A stretch of 64,000 nt of DNA from an uncultured Pseudomonas sp. (GTDB lineage: Bacteria > Pseudomonadota > Gammaproteobacteria > Pseudomonadales > Pseudomonadaceae), in assembly GCF_913774235.1 (NCBI RefSeq), contig NZ_CAJYDW010000016.1:124001-188000 (forward strand). Reading direction: 5' to 3'. Position 1 is the first letter of the stretch; every line of letters begins with the position of its first letter. Both the position numbers and the translations under genes were made by a program. Below, one piece after another: positions 1-7,958 of the stretch. The notes beneath the pieces were generated by a model. The model did not search any database. It worked only from the letters and a program-made list of their open reading frames with translations, and had not been told where the DNA came from.

Positions 1-40
1 CAGCCAATATCGGGTTTCGGCGTCTGAATCCTCTCAGCTG

Positions 41-120
41 ATCGTGGCCATGGCGGTCCGCCGATGCGGCCGCTCCTACAAAAGCATCACTCCCTGTAGG
101 AGCGGCCCATGGCCGCGATA
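41..120. repeat. REP pair (REPIN-like)
   Basis: Two inverted copies of a Pseudomonas REP-type element are separated by about 15 bases. The left arm (41-79) runs from ATCGTGGCCATGG to GCCGCTCCTAC. The right arm (95-119) starts GTAGGAGCGGCC and ends GGCCGCGAT. The left arm has about 15 extra bases in the middle (GGTCCGCCGATGCG), and the same long form recurs at 61109-61266. Such elements are spread by RAYT transposases; none is encoded in this window. Confidence 0.8.
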
Positions 121-237
121 GCCCAAGCCAGAGCAGCGGACCACCCTGATCGCGTCAAGACTGTGGCTCCCAAACTGGCGACACCCTGATCGATAGGGAT
201 CTCACTGGTACTGGAGACAAACGCCTGCCCGGCTGGC

Positions 238-275
238 CCACTCTCCCTTTGAGAGAGGGTTAGGGTGAGGGCATG
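238..275. repeat. short intergenic repeat (CTCTCCC/GAGAGGG type)
   Basis: An imperfect inverted repeat of CTCTCCCTTTGAGAGAGGG followed by TTAGGGTGAGGG. This kind of module is scattered between genes in many proteobacterial genomes and is often mistranslated as an LTLTLSQRE-like peptide. The rest of positions 121-386 shows no gene, only a parS-like site at 361. Confidence 0.5.
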
Positions 276-360
276 CCTTACAGAGGCCTCCCTAGTGGAA
301 AAGGCTACGCCGTTTTTCACGCTACGGCTCCGGCAGCGATCTTGCGCTCACCACGCAGAG

Positions 361-374
361 GTTCCACGTGGAGC
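361..374. promoter_or_regulatory. parS-like site (one mismatch)
   Basis: GTTCCACGTGGAGC differs by one base from the pseudomonad parS core GTTCCACGTGGAAC, which is also present perfectly at 53814-53827. The site lies just beyond the 3' end of the TonB-dependent receptor gene. It is a candidate ParB-binding site; single-mismatch sites can still be bound weakly. Confidence 0.45.
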
Positions 375-386
375 ATCCGAGTCCCC

Positions 387-2330
387 TTAGAAGCTCAGGG
401 TCGCGCTCACCCAGAGATGCCGGCCGTAGTTCACCGTGCCATAGGTCTCGTCGTCCAGGCGGCGGTCACTGAGGTTGCGGATCGCAGCATTGAAGCTCAG
501 GTTGCGCGTCGCCACGAAGCCGCCGCCTACGTCCCAGGTGGTGTAGGCCGGTGCAGCCTCGCCGGTAAGGGTGGCGTCGTATTCCTCGCCATAGTAGTCC
601 AGCGCCGTCCACAGATTGAGGCGCTCCGACAGGGTCCAGTCCAGCCGCAGATTGGCCTTGCGCTCCGGAGTCAGGGCCAGGGGAGCGCCCTGGTTGGGGC
701 CGCTGCGCTGCTCGGAATCCAGGTAGGTGAAATTGCCACCCAGGCGCAGGGCGTCGGTGATGTCCCAGCCACCGCTGAGCTCCACGCCGCGCATCACCGC
801 CTCGTCGACGTTGATGCGATCCATGCGGATGTAGCCGTTCCAGCGCTCGGTGGTGGTTACCGTGGACAGCTTGTCCTGGAAGTCGTTGTAGAACAGCGTC
901 GCCGCGGCGTCGAGGTTGCGGCGGTTGGACCAGAGCGCCGCCACCTCGTAGTTGGTGCTGGTTTCCGGCTTGAGATCCGGGTTGCCGAGCATGACGAAGC
1001 GATTGCGCCGCAGATAGGCGTAACCCGGCGCCACGGCGCGGATTTCCGGTGCCTTGAAGCCGCGCGAGACACCGCCCTTGAAGGTCCACTCGGGAGTGGC
1101 GTGCCAGACGCCATAGAGGCGCGGACTCCAGTGGTTGCCGTACAACTCGTGGTGATCCAGGCGCAGGCCGCCGGTGAGGGCGAAGCTGTCGGTGATGGCC
1201 CACTCGTCCTCGGCGAACAGCGCCTGCTGGGTCACCGCGAAGGAATACTGGCGGCGATCGTTCAGCCCCTGGTTCCAGTCCTGCACCTCGCCGCGGTTGT
1301 ATTGCAGGCCGGTGGTGAGCAGGTGGTCGTCCAACGGGGTCACCAGCTTGGCGTCGAACACGGTGTTCTCGACCTTGGGCTTGCGCCCATAGACATCGGT
1401 CTGCGCCGGCGTAGCCAGGCCTTCGCGGGAGGTCTGCTCGTGCAACAGCGAGACGTCCGAACGCATCCCGCCCGTCCAGTGACCGGTGTGGCTCAGCGAC
1501 CAGTGATCGCGGTCGTTGTCCTGCTGGCGGGTTGCCCAGTTGTCGCTCAGGCCATCACCGTTGCGCAGGCGCGTCTGCCCGGCTTCGAGCAGGAACTCGT
1601 GATCCTCGTTCGGGGTGAAGACCAGGCGCCCGGTCAGGTCGCGGTGGCGTGCCTTGCTGAAGCCCTGGGTCTGCTCCACGTCATCGTCGGCCTGGCGATC
1701 CAGGTAGCGGCCCCAGAGCTGCAGGCCGAGCAACTCGCTGTGCAGCGGACCGCTCAGGTAGAACTGGCTTTGCCGCGAATTACCCTGGTTGCTGTGCTGC
1801 TGGGCGAGGTAGTCGGTGGTCAGGGAGCCGTTCCAGGTGGCGGCATTCTTCTTGGTGATGATGTTGATCACCCCACCGATGGCATCGGAGCCGTACAGCG
1901 AGGACATCGGCCCGCGTACCACTTCGATGCGCTCGATGGCGGCGGCCGGCGGGATGAAGCTCTGCTCGTAGCCGCGGTTGCCGTTGACCCGGGACTCCCG
2001 GCCGCTCTGGCGCTTGCCGTCGACCAGGATCAGGGTGTAGTCGCCGGGCATGCCGCGGATGGAGATGTCGGCCTCGTTGGCCGAGCCGTTGACCACTACG
2101 CCCTCGACGTCGCGCAGGGCATCGCCCAGGTCGCGCACCGGACGCTTGCGCAGGGTCTCGGCGTCGATCACCGTGACCGAAGCCGGGGCGTCTTCCAGCC
2201 GCTGTTCGAAGCCGGATGCCGTGACCACCGTGGTCTCGAGTTCGGTGACCTCTTCGGCGCCGGCCGCGAGGCTGGTCGCGACCAGGCCGAGCGCCAGGGG
2301 CGCGGGGATGAAGCGTTGCAGCCTTGCCAT
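387..2330 (-). CDS. TonB-dependent outer-membrane receptor (siderophore/colicin I receptor type)
   Basis: Predicted outer-membrane beta-barrel that imports a ferric chelate using energy from TonB. The chosen ATG gives 647 residues with a signal peptide ending near AAGAEE, a TonB box (ETTVV) just after it, and a plug domain with the typical RGPMSSLYGSDAIGGVINI stretch. A 22-stranded barrel follows, ending in an aromatic residue (ATLSF). A longer GTG start 30 bases upstream would place extra residues before the signal peptide, whereas the ATG has GGAGGG at good spacing. A Fur box sits just upstream, so iron repression is expected. The CirA/FepA-like plug suggests a catecholate ligand, but the actual ligand cannot be read from the sequence. 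Confidence 0.9.
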   Translation of the reverse strand: MARLQRFIPAPLALGLVATSLAAGAEEVTELETTVVTASGFEQRLEDAPASVTVIDAETLRKRPVRDLGDALRDVEGVVVNGSANEADISIRGMPGDYTLILVDGKRQSGRESRVNGNRGYEQSFIPPAAAIERIEVVRGPMSSLYGSDAIGGVINIITKKNAATWNGSLTTDYLAQQHSNQGNSRQSQFYLSGPLHSELLGLQLWGRYLDRQADDDVEQTQGFSKARHRDLTGRLVFTPNEDHEFLLEAGQTRLRNGDGLSDNWATRQQDNDRDHWSLSHTGHWTGGMRSDVSLLHEQTSREGLATPAQTDVYGRKPKVENTVFDAKLVTPLDDHLLTTGLQYNRGEVQDWNQGLNDRRQYSFAVTQQALFAEDEWAITDSFALTGGLRLDHHELYGNHWSPRLYGVWHATPEWTFKGGVSRGFKAPEIRAVAPGYAYLRRNRFVMLGNPDLKPETSTNYEVAALWSNRRNLDAAATLFYNDFQDKLSTVTTTERWNGYIRMDRINVDEAVMRGVELSGGWDITDALRLGGNFTYLDSEQRSGPNQGAPLALTPERKANLRLDWTLSERLNLWTALDYYGEEYDATLTGEAAPAYTTWDVGGGFVATRNLSFNAAIRNLSDRRLDDETYGTVNYGRHLWVSATLSF

Positions 2331-2362
2331 GTAACGTGCCCTCCAACTGGGAAAGGGCACGA

Positions 2363-2383
2363 ATGGTAATGATTGTCGTTACC
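2363..2383 (-). promoter_or_regulatory. Fur box upstream of the TonB-dependent receptor
   Basis: GGTAATGATTGTCGTTACC is an inverted repeat (7 of 8 arm bases match) resembling the Fur consensus GATAATGATAATCATTATC. It lies about 35 bases upstream of the receptor start, a normal position for iron-dependent repression. Confidence 0.75.
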
Positions 2384-2412
2384 GCATTTGGGACAGGTTG
2401 AGACAGCCGTCC

Positions 2413-2847
2413 TCACTCGCCGCGGATGTAGCCTTCCAGCTGGCGGATCAACTCGGCCTGTTCGACCATGGTTTCCTTGACCAGGTCGCCAATGGACAGC
2501 AGCCCGATCAGCCGACCATTGCCCATCACCGGCAGGTGGCGCAGGCGGTGCTCGGTCATCAGCGCCAGGCACTCGGCGACGGTCTGCTGCGGCAGGATGA
2601 TGATCACCGCGGCGGTCATGATGGCGCTCACCGGGGTGGCATAGGAGGAACGCCCCTGCAGCACCATCTTGCGCGCATAGTCGCGCTCGCTGACGATGCC
2701 CACCAGTTCGTTGCCGCGCAGCACCGGCAAGGCGCCGACGTTCTTGTCGGCCATCAGTTGCAGGGCTTCGAGTACCGAGGCCTCCGGCGTGGTGGTATAG
2801 ACGTCTTGCTGGGTTTTGGCGGCGAGCAACTGGGCGACGGTTTTCAT
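2413..2847 (-). CDS. CBS-domain protein
   Basis: A 144-residue stand-alone pair of CBS domains. The first covers roughly residues 8-60 (VLEALQLMADKNVGALPV, then GIVSERDYARKM). The second covers roughly residues 73-130 (TVAECLALMTEHRLRHLPV, then GLLSIGDLVK). Such proteins usually bind adenine nucleotides as energy or redox sensors; no effector domain is attached. The ATG used has AGGAG 8 bases upstream; an in-frame extension of 19 Arg/Ser-rich residues is rejected. It lies between the iron receptor and the manganese transporter with no overlap, so it is probably its own unit. Confidence 0.85.
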   Translation of the reverse strand: MKTVAQLLAAKTQQDVYTTTPEASVLEALQLMADKNVGALPVLRGNELVGIVSERDYARKMVLQGRSSYATPVSAIMTAAVIIILPQQTVAECLALMTEHRLRHLPVMGNGRLIGLLSIGDLVKETMVEQAELIRQLEGYIRGE

Positions 2848-2913
2848 GATTGTTCTCCTGAGGGAAGGCGAGCGTGACCGGGAGCGCCTGGCCAGGCCAG
2901 TCAACCGATTACA

Positions 2914-3759
2914 TCAGGCCGATTGAACGCCCTTATCGCCCGAGCGACGTCGATCCCGCCACAGGCGCCATGTCAGGGCCAGCAGAAAGCCCGCGGTCAG
3001 CAACACCACCAGGGTCGGCGCCGGGGCGCTGTCCCAGGCCAGACTCAGCAGCACGCCGCCCAGGGCCGCCGTCACCGCCAGCGCCGTGGCCACCAGCAGC
3101 ATCATGCCAAAGGAGCGGGTCAGCAGAAAGGCAGTCGCCCCCGGGGCGATCAGCAGCGCCACCACCGGTACCATGCCCACTGCCTGCAGAGCGCCGACCA
3201 CGGTCAGGGCGATGAGGCCGAGCAGGCCGTAGTGCAGCAGCGCCACCGGCAGCCCCAGCGCCCGCGCCTGGGCGGCATCGAAGGCCAGCACCAACAGGTC
3301 ACGCCAGCGGCAGGCCAGCGCCACCACCACCACGGCGGCAATCACCGTCATCTGCCAGAAGGCCGCCGGGGTCACTCCCAGCAGATCGCCGAGCAGGATG
3401 TGGTCCAGGTGCAGCTCGGTAGGCAGCCTGGCGTGCAGCACCAACCCCAGGCCAAACATGCCGGAAAAGACCACGCCCATCAGACTGTCCTGCTTCACCC
3501 GGCTGTGGCGCTTGAGATAACCGGTGGCCAGGGCGCAACCCAGCCCGGCGACGAAGGCCCCTACCACCAGCGGTGCGCCCAGCGCCGAGGCCAGCACCAG
3601 GCCGGGAAAGACCGCGTGGGCGATGGCGTCGCCCAGCAGCGCCCAGCCCTTGAGTACCAGGAAGCACGACAGCAGCGCCGTGGGCACCGCCACCAGCACG
3701 GCCATCAGCAGCGCCTGGCGCAGGAAATCGACCTCGACGGTCAGCCGCAGCCACTCCAT
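2914..3759 (-). CDS. sitD: Manganese/iron ABC transporter permease, second subunit
   Basis: ABC-3 family inner-membrane permease (281 residues, about eight hydrophobic segments), with the family stretch GWALLGDAIAHAVFPG near residues 37-52. It should form a heterodimeric channel with the preceding permease and move Mn2+ (possibly also Fe2+) delivered by the binding protein. Its ATG overlaps the stop of the upstream permease by one base (TGATG), so translation is coupled. The frame stays open far upstream of this ATG, but that part is out-of-frame sequence of the neighbouring permease gene. Confidence 0.88.
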   Translation of the reverse strand: MEWLRLTVEVDFLRQALLMAVLVAVPTALLSCFLVLKGWALLGDAIAHAVFPGLVLASALGAPLVVGAFVAGLGCALATGYLKRHSRVKQDSLMGVVFSGMFGLGLVLHARLPTELHLDHILLGDLLGVTPAAFWQMTVIAAVVVVALACRWRDLLVLAFDAAQARALGLPVALLHYGLLGLIALTVVGALQAVGMVPVVALLIAPGATAFLLTRSFGMMLLVATALAVTAALGGVLLSLAWDSAPAPTLVVLLTAGFLLALTWRLWRDRRRSGDKGVQSA

Positions 3760-4613
3760 CAGCCCGCCTCCGCCGTCTGCCGTGCCCGCCGTCGGTTGGC
3801 CAGCAGGCCGTGACGCGGCGCCAGGACGAAGGCCAACAGGAACACCAGCGTCTGCAAGACCACCACGCAGCCACCGGTGGCGCCATCGAGGAAGTAGCTG
3901 AGGTAGGTGCCCAGCAGCCCGCTGCCGACGCCGATGGCCACGCTGATCAGCACCACCCGCGAGAAGCGATCGCTGAGCAGATAGGCCGTCGCCCCCGGCG
4001 TCACCACCAGCGCGATGACCAGAAAGGCGCCCACCGTTTGCATCGCCGCCACGGTGCTCAGCGCCAGCAGGGTAAAGAACAACAGCCTGTATGCCTTGGG
4101 ATTGAGACCGCAGGCGCGCGCCTGGCCCTCGTCGAAGAACACCAGCAGCAGATCGCGCCACTTCAGCAGCAGCACCAACAGGGAGACGGCGGCGACGATC
4201 AGCAACTGGCGACTGGCCTCGGGGGTGATCGCCAGGATGTTGCCGAAGACGATGGTCTGGATGTCCACCGCCACTGGCGCCACGGACACCAGGAACAGCC
4301 CGCCGCCAAAGAAGGCGCTGAAGATCAGCCCGATGATGACGTCTTCCTTGAGCCGGGTGTAGTGCCGCAGCCCGAGCATGGCCCCGGCCGCCGCGCCGCC
4401 GGCGAGAAAGGCGCCCAGGGCCAGCGGCAGGCCGAGCAGATAGGCGCCGGCCACGCCGGGCACCACTGCATGGGACAGGGCATCACCGATCAGCGACCAG
4501 CCCTTGAGCATCAGGTAGGCGGAGAGAAAGGCGCACAACCCGCCCACCAGCGCCGCCGCGCCCAGGGCATTCCTCATGTAGCCGTAGGCCAGGGGTTCCA
4601 GCAGCCCTTCCAT
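3759..4613 (-). CDS. sitC: Manganese/iron ABC transporter permease, first subunit
   Basis: ABC-3 family permease of 284 residues with the same signature as its neighbour (GWSLIGDALSHAVVPG, residues 38-53) and many transmembrane segments. The two permeases are paralogues from an old duplication, the arrangement seen in SitABCD/MntABCD systems rather than ZnuABC, which has a single permease gene. Its start overlaps the ATPase stop by one base and its stop overlaps the next permease start. It is co-transcribed under the MntR-type promoter before the binding-protein gene. Confidence 0.88.
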   Translation of the reverse strand: MEGLLEPLAYGYMRNALGAAALVGGLCAFLSAYLMLKGWSLIGDALSHAVVPGVAGAYLLGLPLALGAFLAGGAAAGAMLGLRHYTRLKEDVIIGLIFSAFFGGGLFLVSVAPVAVDIQTIVFGNILAITPEASRQLLIVAAVSLLVLLLKWRDLLLVFFDEGQARACGLNPKAYRLLFFTLLALSTVAAMQTVGAFLVIALVVTPGATAYLLSDRFSRVVLISVAIGVGSGLLGTYLSYFLDGATGGCVVVLQTLVFLLAFVLAPRHGLLANRRRARQTAEAG

Positions 4614-5374
4614 CAGGCACGCTCCCGCCGCCGCGGCGCCGATCGAGCGCCGTCGAACAGCCGCAGGGCGCCGCCAAAGGTGCGTTCCAGATTTTCCTGG
4701 GTAAAGACCTCGGCGGTCGGTCCCTGGGCCAGTACGGTACGGTCGAGCAGCACGGTGCGGTCGCAGAAGCGCTCGATGCTGGCCAGGTCGTGGGTCGAGA
4801 CCAGCATCGAACGCCCTTCGGCGCGCAGCGCCTGGAGCAGTTCGATGATGGCGCGCTCGGAAGTGGCGTCCACGCCAGTGAAGGGTTCGTCCAGGAGGAT
4901 CACCCGGCTGTCCTGGGCCAGGGCGCGGGCGAGGAAGACGCGCTTCTTCTGGCCCCCGGAGAGTTCGCCGATCTGCCGCTTGCGCAACTCGGTCAGCCCC
5001 ACCCGGGCCAGGGCGGCATCTACCGCCTGATGATCGGCGGCGCGGGCAAGGCGGAGGAAATTCATCCGTCCATAGCGGCCCATGAGCACCACGTCTTCCA
5101 CCCGTACCGGAAAGTCCCAGTCCACGTCTTCGCTCTGGGGCACATAGGCGATCAGGTTACGCTTGAGCGCCTGGGCCACCGGCAGGTCAGCGACCCGCAC
5201 CTGGCCGGAACGGACCGGCACGAAGCCCATGATCGCCTTGAACAGCGTCGACTTGCCGCTGCCGTTGACGCCCACCAGGGCGGTGATGGAGCCGCCGGGG
5301 ACCACTAGGCTGGCCTCGCGCAGGGCGGTATGGCCGTTGCGATAGGTCACGCTGACCCCGTCGAGCACGATCAT
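4613..5374 (-). CDS. sitB: Manganese/iron ABC transporter ATPase
   Basis: Cytoplasmic ATPase of 253 residues that powers the two permeases. Visible motifs are Walker [10 protein letters not shown] (about residues 34-42), signature LSGGQKKR, Walker B VILLDEPF, and the switch His in STHD. It lies second in the operon. Its ATG shares four bases (ATGA) with the stop of the binding-protein gene, and its stop shares one base with the next permease start, so all four genes are translationally coupled. Confidence 0.92.
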   Translation of the reverse strand: MIVLDGVSVTYRNGHTALREASLVVPGGSITALVGVNGSGKSTLFKAIMGFVPVRSGQVRVADLPVAQALKRNLIAYVPQSEDVDWDFPVRVEDVVLMGRYGRMNFLRLARAADHQAVDAALARVGLTELRKRQIGELSGGQKKRVFLARALAQDSRVILLDEPFTGVDATSERAIIELLQALRAEGRSMLVSTHDLASIERFCDRTVLLDRTVLAQGPTAEVFTQENLERTFGGALRLFDGARSAPRRRERA

Positions 5375-6264
5375 GGCGCCAGCCCCTGCACCAGGGTTTC
5401 GGTGGTCACTCGCAGCAGGTCGAGATAGGTGGGGACCGGGCCGTCGGCCGCGCTCAGGGAATCCACGTAGAGCACCCCGCCGTAACGGGCGCCGCTCTCC
5501 CGCACCACCTGTTCGGCTGGTGCGGCAGAGACGGTGCTCTCGCTGAACACCGCCGGAATCCGCTCGGCGCGCACCGTCTCGATCACCCGGCGGACCTGCT
5601 GCGGGGTGCCCTGGGCATCGGCGTTGATCGGCCAGAGATAGAGCTCCTTGAGCCCCAGGTCGCGCGCCAGGTAGCTGAAGGCGCCCTCGCTGGACACCAG
5701 CCAGCGGCGCGGTTCGGGAATCGCCTGCAACTGCTGGCGCAGGGGGTCGAGGGTGGCGGTGATGCGCGTCTTGTAGGCCTGGGCGTTACGCCGGTAGGTC
5801 TCGGCATTGGCCGGATCGTGCTGCACCAGGGCATCGCGGATGTTGTCGATGTAGACCAGCGCCGCCTGCGGCGACATCCAGGCATGGGGATTGGGCTTGC
5901 CGGCATAGGGACCCTGGGCGATGGCGATGGGCTCAATTCCCTCGGAAACCACCGCACTGGGCACGTCCTTCATGCGGCTGAAGAAGCGCTCGAACCAGAG
6001 CTCCAGGTTCAGGCCATTCCACAGCACCAGCTGGGCATCGCGGGTCTTCAGCAGATCGCCCGGAGTGGGCTGGTAGTTGTGGATCTCGGCGCCGGGCTTG
6101 GTGATGGATTCCACCCGCGCGGCGTCGCCCGCCACGTTGCGCGCCATGTCGGCGATCACCGTGAAGGTGGTCACCACCTTGAACGGCTCGGCGGCCTGGG
6201 CGGCATTCCCCAGCAGCAATCCCAGCAGACCCGCCAGGGTCCAGCGTCTCGTCTTCTCCAGCAT
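5371..6264 (-). CDS. sitA: Manganese-binding periplasmic protein of ABC transporter
   Basis: Cluster A-I solute-binding protein, 297 residues, with a cleavable signal peptide (AQAAEPF). Its metal ligands can be placed by family alignment: His62 (EIHNYQP), His127 (NPHAWMSP), Glu193 (SSEGAFSYL) and Asp268 (YVDSLS). A His-His-Glu-Asp set is typical of the Mn/Fe-binding SitA/PsaA/MntC group. ZnuA has a third His and a His-rich loop, both absent here. Together with the MntR-type box upstream, this makes manganese the likely substrate. It is the first gene of the sitABCD operon. Confidence 0.9.
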   Translation of the reverse strand: MLEKTRRWTLAGLLGLLLGNAAQAAEPFKVVTTFTVIADMARNVAGDAARVESITKPGAEIHNYQPTPGDLLKTRDAQLVLWNGLNLELWFERFFSRMKDVPSAVVSEGIEPIAIAQGPYAGKPNPHAWMSPQAALVYIDNIRDALVQHDPANAETYRRNAQAYKTRITATLDPLRQQLQAIPEPRRWLVSSEGAFSYLARDLGLKELYLWPINADAQGTPQQVRRVIETVRAERIPAVFSESTVSAAPAEQVVRESGARYGGVLYVDSLSAADGPVPTYLDLLRVTTETLVQGLAP

Positions 6265-6284
6265 CCGGCCCGCCTCTCGGTGGT

Positions 6285-6300
6285 TATAGCCTTGGCTAAA
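6285..6300 (-). promoter_or_regulatory. MntR-type operator before sitA
   Basis: TATAGCCTTGGCTAAA, a near-perfect palindrome (ATAGC..GGCTA core) about 20 bases before the sitA start. It resembles the enterobacterial MntR site, whose core is ATAGCAAAGGCTAT. About 45 bases around it are repeated almost exactly at 6614-6655. Manganese-dependent repression of sitABCD is inferred; no mntR gene is in the window. Confidence 0.7.
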
Positions 6301-6460
6301 TTAGATAGCACAACCTATCAGAGGTGCAGGGAGACTTTGTAACCTGGGATGAGAGGGGTGAAGGACAAAGACATACAGGGCAAGGCGCCTCGTTCAAGAC
6401 ATGATCAAGGCGCTGATGAGGAGTGCAGAGGCCAGGCGGCCTGTGCCTGATCGGCAGGAA

Positions 6461-6592
6461 TCAGTGTGCAGCCTGGGCCGTCATGCCGCGCGAGCGCTCG
6501 GGCTGGGTCTCCAGCGGACGACGTCCGACAGGCTGGTCGAGCAGCTTGTCCAGCAGACCACGCAGGGCGCGTTTCTTGAGATCTTTCAGCAT
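6461..6592 (-). CDS. Putative manganese-regulated small protein (43 aa)
   Basis: A 43-codon ORF (ATG to TGA) lies between sitA and the AraC-type gene, in the same direction as sitABCD. It has a strong ribosome site (GGGAGG, 8 bases upstream) and sits 21 bases downstream of a perfect MntR-type palindrome. The product starts MLKDLKKRALRGLLDKLL, which would form a basic amphipathic helix with Leu on one face. It continues with a polar, Arg/Pro-rich tail ending in AAH. I do not recognise the family. E. coli MntS (42 residues, MntR-repressed) is similar in size and regulation but not in visible sequence. The coding call rests on start, ribosome site, operator and codon usage. Confidence 0.6.
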   Translation of the reverse strand: MLKDLKKRALRGLLDKLLDQPVGRRPLETQPERSRGMTAQAAH

Positions 6593-6613
6593 CGCGAATC
6601 CTCCCGGGATCGT

Positions 6614-6629
6614 TATAGCCTTGGCTATA
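6614..6629 (-). promoter_or_regulatory. MntR-type operator before the 43-codon ORF
   Basis: TATAGCCTTGGCTATA is a perfect inverted repeat (TATAGCC, TT, GGCTATA). The sequence beyond it (TTAAATAGCA, then CCTATC, then AGAGGTG) matches the sitA promoter at 6301-6330 nearly base for base, so the two promoters are duplicates. The AT-rich TAATAT next to the box could be the -10 element. Confidence 0.7.
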
Positions 6630-6737
6630 TTAAATAGCAGACCCTATCGAGAGGTGTTAGTGCTTTTTCTCAATCGGATAAATAGAGATGACCTAAACCT
6701 CTTGGGCGCGAGAGATCCGACGAGCCAGGAGCGATGC

Positions 6738-7787
6738 TTAGTCGCCCTCCTCTAACGGCGTCCTCAGGCGGCGACGGGCTTCCTGCGGCGCCAGGCCCGT
6801 CCAGCGTCGGAAGGCCCGGCGGAAGTTGCGCAGATCGCCAAAGCCGGTTTGGAAGGCCACCTCGGCCAACGCCAGGTCAGCCCGGCCGAGCAGCGTCAGG
6901 GCGCGATCACGACGTGCTTCGTCGACCAGCGCCTGATAACGGGTACCCGCCGCTTCGAGCCGGCGTCTCAGGGTCCGTTCGCTGAGATTGAGCGGCGCGG
7001 CCAGTTGCGCCAGGGTCGGCGGCGCATCCAGCCGCTTGCGGATCTCGCGCTGTAGGCCCTCGACCAGATCTGTTCGCAGCGGATCGCAACCGCCAGCCGC
7101 GCCCAGCAATTCGATCACCTCGGCGGCCACGGCGTCGTCGCGGGTGGCGAGGGGCAGGTCCAGCCAGGCAGGGTCGAATTCGATGGCGGTCGCCGGCGCG
7201 GCGAAACGCACCGGGCACTCGAACAAGGCCGCATAGCGCTCGCCATGTGGCGGAGCGGGATAGTCCAGGCTCAGCGCCCGCGGCGGCAGTCGGGTCCCGG
7301 CCAGGTGGCGGGCGACACCCAGTACGCTGGCCAGCCCTTCCTCCATGTAGAAGGCGGTCACCGCCGGCTCGTGGAAGCGTGGCGTCAGCACCAGCCGCAC
7401 CGCCGCCGTCCCCTGCTCCAGGCCGTAGTCGAGCATGGCGCCGGCCTGCTGCTGGTAGTGCAACCCCAGCTCCAGGGCCGCACCCAGGGTGGCACAGGCC
7501 TGCATGCCGAGGCCGACCAGACCGAGCGAGACGCTGGTCTGCCGGGCGCCGACCGCCAAGCCCAGGCCGTCGTCACCCAGCTGCGCCAGGCAGCGCCTGA
7601 CCAGCAGATAGCCCTGCCGGTGCGATAGGCGAAAGCCCGGTCGCTGCACGTCGGCCGCCGTGAACCCCAGGCCACGGCAGAGTCGCTCCACGTCAGCGTG
7701 GCGTTCGGCCGCCACGCGCAGCAGCAGCCGTGACACCTGGGGCGGCGCCGAGGCACGGGAAAAGCGCGGATCGACGGGGTCCGGCAT
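6738..7787 (-). CDS. AraC family transcriptional regulator
   Basis: A 349-residue activator-type regulator. The N-terminal two thirds resemble the arabinose-binding-like domain found in regulators of catabolic genes. The C-terminal 100 residues carry two helix-turn-helix motifs (LNLSERTLRRRLEAAG and LALAEVAFQTGFGDLRNFRRAFRRW). The ATG chosen has CGAGGAGC 7 bases upstream; a longer frame would run 43 residues into the divergent promoter region. It is divergent from the flavin monooxygenase and SDR genes, which are its likely targets. The inducer is unknown. Confidence 0.88.
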   Translation of the reverse strand: MPDPVDPRFSRASAPPQVSRLLLRVAAERHADVERLCRGLGFTAADVQRPGFRLSHRQGYLLVRRCLAQLGDDGLGLAVGARQTSVSLGLVGLGMQACATLGAALELGLHYQQQAGAMLDYGLEQGTAAVRLVLTPRFHEPAVTAFYMEEGLASVLGVARHLAGTRLPPRALSLDYPAPPHGERYAALFECPVRFAAPATAIEFDPAWLDLPLATRDDAVAAEVIELLGAAGGCDPLRTDLVEGLQREIRKRLDAPPTLAQLAAPLNLSERTLRRRLEAAGTRYQALVDEARRDRALTLLGRADLALAEVAFQTGFGDLRNFRRAFRRWTGLAPQEARRRLRTPLEEGD

Positions 7788-7958
7788 GACGACGCTCCTC
7801 GGGCGAGAACCTGGCCGGACGTTAACCCAGTGGCGAGCGGACGAAAATCCCTCGGCAACGGCTGTCCGTTTCGGCCCCCTTCCCTGGCCGCCGCCACCCT
7901 GCCGTGGCCTCTCCACCCGCCGCTAAGGTTGCCTCGACACCCACGCCTGGAGACCCGC

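Noticed and set aside
273-2369. Long plus-strand frame (698 codons) opposite the TonB-dependent receptor
   Set aside because: It is the antisense of a gene with clear receptor motifs; its translation is low-complexity and Val/Gly/Gln-rich with no domain.
2914-4161. A 415-codon version of the sitD permease
   Set aside because: The upstream part is out-of-frame sequence of sitC; the ATG at 3759 gives a normal ABC-3 permease and a TGATG overlap.
2914-6264. Zinc transporter ZnuABC
   Set aside because: Two permease genes, a Glu in place of the third His, no His-rich loop and an MntR-type box point to manganese.
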